Source of the DNA: Ridgeia piscesae
Taxonomy: Eukaryota; Annelida; Polychaeta; Sabellida; Siboglinidae
DNA length: 64,000 nt
Direction of reading: 5' to 3'
Assembly: GCA_025642075.2 (NCBI GenBank)
Contig: JAODUO010000112.1
Location: 10,001-74,000 of the forward strand
Numbering within the stretch: position 1 is the first letter of the stretch; each line of letters starts with the position of its first letter. The translations under genes and the position numbers were made by a program. Under the pieces are notes generated by a model. The model saw nothing but the letters and a program-made list of their open reading frames with translations. It was not told the DNA's origin and did no database searches. This document shows, in pieces, positions 57,906 to 64,000 of the stretch.

Positions 57906-59897
57906 CACCCTAATTCGACAAGCACAGCGTCACGGTATATTTTTTAATACATTTTCAAAGTGAGCTACTTTCGACACAGGGCGCCGCCATTCCGTCTGAC
58001 CATATTTCCGGTTTGGCCGGGGTTTGTTTTCAATCACCGACACAACCAGTCGATAGGCGACGCAGCGTAGCTATCGCAAAAACGGACGAAACGTATTAAA
58101 ACAAATATAATTAAACACATTAATGCACTGTATGGCTAATAGACATACCATAATTGTTAGTAAGCAATATTTCACATATTTCCACAAAGGATTCCTGCAG
58201 AAAAAGCAGGTTAGAGATGATGATGTTGGCGTGACCGAGTTCAACAGGAGTCGGCGGTGGTCACTTTCGAACGACAATTGCAAGCCTAATTTCGAATGTG
58301 ACGAGCACAACGAAGCACTGAACATCAAAATATAAGTTTCCATCAGAGCCACAGGTCCGTGTTTGATCGATTTGCTTGAAAATAGGTACGCAGCGACGAA
58401 GTAAAGTTCGTCGAACTCGACAGGAAAACCGGACGTGATTTCCTTAATTTGGAAGGTGATGCGGCGCGTAGGAAATGACAAGCCGAAACCAGCTTGTTGT
58501 TACCAAGGCGACTCGGCATTCACGAGTTCCGTCATGTATCGTTACGACTACAATTTAGTTCCACAGTTGTATTTCACAGTCTGCATAATATACGAATGTG
58601 ACCTAAGCAAAGTTTAAATGTAATCAGAAATGTGAATATAATAAAGTAAAAATACGTGTGGATAGTATTATTTAAGGATAGCCACTGATCCTAAAGTAAC
58701 TCTGGACCATATATTGGTGAAAACTTATCTATCTTCATACAATTTGAGGATTATATTACTCATGTGAACGTTATTGTAATTTAGGACAATTTGCATAATT
58801 GTTGCCATGGCAACAGCGATTTATATGGATACGGGTGTATGTCCACACGGAAACAATTATTCAGTGTAAATGATAGCAAGTACCATCATACAATTGCAAT
58901 AAAGTGTTTATTGGAATGTTCCTTTGCGCAATAAGGTGGTTTTGGGCTGTAAATTGTAGTGTTTTAGGACTATCGTGAACTGCACCATTTATGTGATTTT
59001 TTTCTTCAAATTCTTTAATTGGTTTACCTTTGCTTTCAAACCTCTAAAATAAAGCTATGACATCCAAAATAGCTTATTGCACCTAGTACATTCCACAGAA
59101 CAATTGATGAATATTTCAGTTCCCTATCTTATATAGTTTTTCCAAAATAATTTTTGCCGTTGGGGAGTTACCAATAATCAAAAATGTCATTTTGAGAAAT
59201 AGGCCAAAAAAATTGATTCCTTGTTAATCTGTTTTACAAACAGTTATAATCATTGGATTTAGGGTATTTGTGGGGTGAATTTAGTAAAATACTACTTATT
59301 GTGAATGCATAACATATAACATAACTATAACAAAAAGGCTGAAAACCCAAAATGTCAAAAACATTATCTTTGGACCCATGGCTACCGTTAATGTGAAATA
59401 AAGAATATATAATCCACGGATTTAGTTTACAACAGCTCGCCGACGAGCTGTACCTAGGCCTAGCAACCTAGCTCGTTTCTATGTGTGGCAGTAAAAATAG
59501 TTTTTGACATTGACAGTCGCCTATAGGGGAATAACATTCTTCAAAGTAATGAGATAAAAAATAAATGCCAGCTACGACCGTATGACTTTTTTTAAACAAT
59601 ACTCGTCGTTATATGCTAATTATAAGGGTAACTCGCTTATTAGTCAACAACATGCAGTCACGAACTGTCAATCATATTACAGGCATTACTTGGAATGAAT
59701 TAACAGAAACAGCAAAATTATTTATGTTATTATTTAAATTAGATTGTTAACTGCATTCAATAAAACACTAGCGTATATAATGTAATTGGTTATAGGGATA
59801 TAATAATAACCAGGTTGACACATGTTCTTAAATCAGTTGATTTATCCCATAAATCAACTGATTTAAATCCCTCAAGAAAATAATTATGGTTTTATTA
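57906..59897. other. No recognised gene; CpG-rich patch at 57955-58500
   Basis: 57955-58500 is richer in CG dinucleotides than its surroundings and could be a promoter or first-exon area. Open frames on both strands (58071-58481 minus, 58123-58335 plus) show no known motif. 58620-59897 is AT-rich with nothing recognised. Confidence 0.35.
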
Positions 59898-60237
59898 ATT
59901 GCTGATGTAGATGTATAAAGGTAAGTTCTTATATAGCGCAGTATCCAATCCTCAGGATTGCTCAAAGCACTTTACACTTTATTTCCCTGACAGACCTGTT
60001 CAATTAGATACCATCTCAACTTCTCTGGGAAGCATCCAGCAATATGCTACAATTAATGCGCGAAAGCTACTCGTACACATATCCACCACTGTCTATAGCC
60101 ATGCAGGTACTCATTTGTACAGCTGAGTGAATGGGAGCAATGTAGAGTGACCAAAATTGCCCAAGGTTAGGAATCGAATCCGGGTCCTCTAGTTAGATGA
60201 GAGTCCGAAGCTCTACCCCTGAGCCACTATAGTCTAA
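59898..60237 (-). mobile_element. tRNA-derived SINE
   Basis: Minus strand starts TATAGTGGCTCAGGGGTAGA, a good pol III A box (TGGCTCAGGGG). About 45 nt later comes a B-box-like GGATTCGATTCC, a tRNA-like head. The body ends with GTGCTTTGAGCAATCC and ACTGCGCTATATAAGAAC; GCGCTATATAA ends are common in metazoan SINEs. Length about 340 bp. Confidence 0.65.
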
Positions 60238-60837
60238 ACAAATGATGAGTGGGTTGAATTCTTAGACTGTCTTGTGCATCTATAGGTCTATTAGTATACA
60301 ACGGTCATACCAAGGAAGGATTCTGTAGCTTCACAACACTAGCGCCATCTAGTTGCGTGCTACCGGCGATGGCGTCTGCTCGGCGTTATATAATATATGT
60401 TTAATGGCCAGTTTTGTGCTGCGCCCAACTGCAACAACAGTCGCAGAAAATGTCCGGAAATGGTTTTCAACAGCTATTGGATCTATTAAAGAAATGTGTA
60501 TGTAAAAGTAAAGTAATCAACATTTTCCCCTGTGAAAACATGAGACAAATGAAATGGCCAAACGACTACTATAGTATAGTCAATCATCAATGTCAATGAA
60601 ACGCCAGTCGAATACGCTCGCGATTCGAATACTTTAGGATATCGTTTGTAATTACCGCCATATGTAACATAGAATGCGTTAAACAGGTACATTTGGCATC
60701 TTCACAAACAATCTGATTTCAAAAACTACTTATATTACACACGAAATACTCACTGCCACTGGCACTGGCCCCCGTTCGTAATGGTCCCTTTGGCTATGCA
60801 TATGGGGAGTGTGGCATATTTATAAAACATCTACAAA
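60238..60837. other. Nothing recognised
   Basis: Unique-looking AT-rich DNA without a supportable gene. Confidence 0.35.
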
Positions 60838-60995
60838 TAACTCAGAAGGGCGGAATATACGTAGTAAATATCGGTTGGATTCTCAATATGTCAAAGGCTT
60901 CCTTGTCCTCTTACCATGTGGAATTCACTCTCGTATGGCAATGTGGTTAAACTTGGCTAAATCTTGTAATTATTACCACCACCGCGTTACCATTT
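60838..60995 (+). mobile_element. Solo 3' end of the LINE family seen at 62-603
   Basis: Shares GAAGGGCGG, GGTTGGA, GTCAAAGG, CTTCCTTGTC and TTAAATCTTGT-like words in the same order as 485-600. It ends in ATTATTACCACCACC instead of (CA)n. A strongly 5'-truncated copy. Confidence 0.6.
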
Positions 60996-61469
60996 AGGGC
61001 ATGTAAGTGGGTCACGATACATGGCGAGATTCCGCGCGACTGGAACTGATTGGGGACTGGACACAAGAAATTAAAGAATAATATTCTAACGGTGGATGAC
61101 AGTTGTAGCATCCGACTGATGAATACTAGGAAAATCAGGTCTTAAATATTTTGTGTTATACCTTTCTTATCTTAAATGTCCGATTTAATATTGAGTTTAC
61201 CACACTATCATAGTCTAACAGTCGTAGACATATAGCGATTTACGTAGCCGGCGTAGGGCAGATAATAAACACGATTTCAGGCCGTATGTGTCTTTTACGC
61301 GATTTGCATTTTACATTGCTGTACGTTTTGGTTTCGATAAGCTCTTATATCTGACAAGTTGTCTAAATGCAAATAATCATAACACATGTATACGTTTGCC
61401 CCAAACAGGTTGTACTGCGCGAAAAATGGCACTCTTCATTATTATGCGGTCAAGCATCAGATAAAATCA
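60996..61469. other. Nothing recognised
   Basis: Short open frames only. Could be the left flank or 5' UTR of the LINE to the right. Confidence 0.3.
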
Positions 61470-61812
61470 ACTAACAGGCCTTTTCGCCTGTTTTATCAAC
61501 AGACGACTTTATTAAAGTGTGTGTGTATTTTTAAACTAAGTGTACCGTGTATAAACAAAATAGTATTTATACATTCTAAGTCAACACATAGTCTGGTGAT
61601 ATCTCCCAAATACTGCATACTGTCAGTAAAATAACAAATACAAATCACGCAACCTGATCACGTAAGAAACGACCTACCAACAAGCCTTTTCGTCTGTTTT
61701 ATTTTATCAACGAACGACTTTAAATTTTGTTTATTATAGTGTGCATATATCTTATTTTTAGTCTATTTACACGTGTGTGTGTGTGTGTTTATTTATTTTT
61801 AAACTAAGTGTA
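61470..61812 (+). repeat. Direct repeat in LINE 5' UTR
   Basis: ACAGGCCTTTTCGCCTGTTT at about 61474 recurs as ACAAGCCTTTTCGTCTGTTT near 61680. TTTTTAAACTAAGTGTA near 61529 recurs near 61797. The second unit has added (GT)n and AT-rich sequence. It lies just upstream of the ORF at 61874. Confidence 0.5.
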
Positions 61813-61873
61813 TGCATTTTATTTATTTATTAGTAATTTTTATTAACTCTTAATCACTATCAATCACGCTGGT

Positions 61874-64000
61874 GTGATGGCTAGCTCCCATTCAAGATGT
61901 ATTTTCAAATATTCACTGTTCATGTTTGCGTGTCTGCATATCATCTGTAGACTAAATCATGAAATGAAGAGCTTTCATAACAACACAACAGAAACAGTCT
62001 ATGTGAACAATAAAGCCAGAAAAGACACAAATTCTATCACAACATATTACCTGTACAGCCCTATCTGGAAAACTATCGCACAACTCAAATGTCTCAAATC
62101 CAATAGTTCCACTGGTCTACTGATCACCCCACCACCATATAAACCCAAGTCAAACAAGACAGCGGCAAAATTCACTGTTCTTTTATGCATAATACTCTCA
62201 GGAGACATCCAGCTAAACCCAGGCCCCTCTAAATGTAATTCATGTAAGAAATCACTAAAGTCCAATTCACTCACCCTAACTTGTAACGACTGCAACAAAT
62301 CAGTTCACATAAAATGTGCTGGAATATCCAGGCATGAATTTAATAGCACTTACCGAAACCTTGACACATGGCATTGTTCAGATTGCTCTGCACCCTGTGG
62401 CATTTGCCACAGGGACGTCCTTAATAACCACAAAGCAATCCATTGTGACCACTGCCAAAAATGGATACACACACAATGCATACAAACAATTAATACACTC
62501 TTCATGTTCTTGGGCTTGCCCTGACTGCAATAACTTCAACTTCACAAATTCCTTCTTCAAAGATAGTGAAATCCAGATGGAAAACCCTTTTGACCCCCTG
62601 AATGGCAACAATCATAACTCAAACGAAACAACTACAAGTAGTAACAACACAACCAATAACAAGAAAACCTATAAACAAAAGAACAGACCAAACTTCCGGT
62701 GCATCCTCATAAACTGCCAAAGCATTAAGAATAAAGCAGCAGACATCGAAGTACTAAACAACCTACATAACCCAGACATAATCAGTGCAACAGAGTCATG
62801 GTTAGACCCCTCAGTTAAAAACGGAGAAATTTTCCCAGAACACTTTAATGTTTTTAGAAAAGACAGGGAAACAAGCACACTGGAGGGGGGTATTCCAAAT
62901 ATCCAAAGCTGATCTCATCACAACTCATCTAACAAACTTAAACACTAACAGTGAGAGCATTTGGACAGAAACTGAAATAAAAGGAATGAAACCCATAATC
63001 ATATGCACCTTCTATCGTGCCCCACATGACTCTCAAGGAACTCAAATTGAAGAACTAGATCTATCTCTATCTAAATTAGGAAACAAAATAAACACACATA
63101 ATGTCATAATTACCGGCGATTTCAATCTTCCTAACATAAACTGGGAAAATCACCATGTCACACCTAACAGTGGATATAGTACAGTTGCTGCCAACAAACT
63201 ACTCTCCCTCGTAGAGGAACATGGACTAATCCAACATGTCAATGAACCCACACGTAAACAAGGAAATGCCAACAATATCCTAGATCTTGTCTTCACAAAT
63301 AGACCTGGGTTAATAAAGAAACTAAATGTAGTAGACGGCATAGCAGACCACAACACAATTATCATTGATGTAAATATCTCACCCAAACGCAAACATCGCC
63401 CCAAACGAAAAAATTTCATCAGAAATAAAGCTGACCACCTTAACATCCAGAAATCTCTCGATGACTTCACACATGAATACTTCTCTTTAAACCAAAACAT
63501 GACAGTCAATGACAAATGGAACCTTGTTTCAAAAATAAATCATCAACATTATGAAACACTATGTACCAGTCCGTCTTACAACTTCCAGATACAACCTTCC
63601 CTGGTTCAATAAAGACTTGAAAAAAATGTGCAAAAGAAAGAAACGATTATATAAGAAAGCAAAAATATCTAGAAATCCAGAAGACTGGCAAGAGTTTTGT
63701 AACATCAGGAAAGACATGCACAAACACCTTCGTTCTGCTAGACTGTCCTATATAAATCAATTCCTAACAACTGCAATAACTGACAAACCGAAAGCATTCT
63801 GGAGTTTCATTTCCAAACTTAGACAAGATAACCAGGGTATTGGGGACCTCAACATTGCGGGAAACATAATTAGCGATGACAAGCAAAAAGCAGAAGCCTT
63901 AGGCAATCAGTTCAAAAGTGTCTTTACATATGAAGGAAATTCCAAGCTGCCAAATCTGAATGACAGCCCACATGGAAAAATACCCGAATTAACAATTTCA
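61874..64000 (+). mobile_element. LINE 5' half: 2A-like motif, PHD fingers, endonuclease; runs off window
   Basis: ORF from TTG or ATG at 61874-61879. After a hydrophobic N-terminus (SLFMFACLHIICRL) a 2A-like motif sits at 62201-62227: GDIQLNPGP, preceded by FTVLLCIILS. Then two PHD-like zinc fingers (CNSCKKSL, CNDCNKSVHIKC, WHCSDC; CGICHRDV, CDHCQKWIHTQC, then ACPDC after a shift near 62490). The APE endonuclease has RCILINCQSIKNKAADIEVL, ATESWLD, IICTFYRAP, IITGDFNLPNINW, LDLVFTN and ADHNTI, with shifts near 62885 and 63550. The pre-RT linker (WFNKDLKKMCKRKKRLYKKA, FWSFISKLR) continues to the edge, so the RT lies outside. CR1-like by layout. Confidence 0.85.

Noticed and set aside
58071..58481. 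136-residue minus-strand frame in the CpG-rich patch
   Set aside because: Hydrophobic C-terminus comes from AT-rich sequence; no homology-like motif or exon border could be supported.

Overview
The window is animal nuclear DNA, most probably from a marine invertebrate. A lophotrochozoan such as a gastropod mollusc is my best guess, but it is inferred only from style: very long (TA)n and (CA)n tracts, GT-AG introns, and a dense mix of CR1/L2-like and RTE-like LINEs, a DIRS-like retroelement, hAT and PIF/Harbinger remnants and a tRNA-derived SINE. No bacterial genes, rRNA or CRISPR arrays are visible.

Region 1 (1-8.2 kb): the 3' part of a plus-strand gene for a membrane protein. Eight complete CCP/sushi domains lie one per exon, all introns phase 1, and a last exon carries a transmembrane helix and a short basic tail. 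Domain 4 has lost both cysteines of one disulfide and domain 5 has gained two cysteines. Region 2 (8.2-13.3 kb) is non-coding and holds a minisatellite of exactly fifty 58-bp units. Region 3 (13.4-20.7 kb) is transposon debris: a CR1/L2-like LINE, an RTE fragment, an antisense CR1-type element with an esterase ORF1, and the two-gene remnant of a PIF/Harbinger element with overlapping convergent stop codons.

Region 4 (20.9-52.8 kb) is a large direct segmental duplication: copy A about 20.9-36.8 kb, copy B about 40.3-52.8 kb, with a hAT-transposase-like pseudogene between. Each copy carries an apparently intact two-exon gene (A 23166-25646, B 42685-45007) of a type I did not recognise. It has a signal-peptide exon, an ectodomain built from a 36-bp (12-residue) tandem repeat, one transmembrane helix and a strongly basic tail. 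Repeat number differs (about 15.6 units in A, 11.6 in B). A CRE palindrome and a perfect DR1 nuclear-receptor element lie just upstream of both start codons. Each copy also holds a second, broken relative of the gene whose transmembrane exon is split by a LINE at the same place in A and B. The relative in B still has a splice acceptor in front of the transmembrane exon; the same TTTTACAG is buried in frame in the intact genes, so isoforms lacking the repeat are possible. A 61-bp hairpin-rich minisatellite closes both copies.

Region 5 (53.0-64.0 kb) is again transposon-rich: a BED-finger hAT fragment, an antisense DIRS-like gag/RT/RNase H element, an SGNH-hydrolase fragment, an antisense L2-like LINE, a SINE, and at the right edge the 5' half of a LINE with a 2A-like NPGP motif, PHD fingers and an endonuclease domain.

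Main candidate novelty: the duplicated repeat-ectodomain membrane gene with its conserved promoter block and possible repeat-skipping splice. All calls come from reading the sequence; no database search was run.
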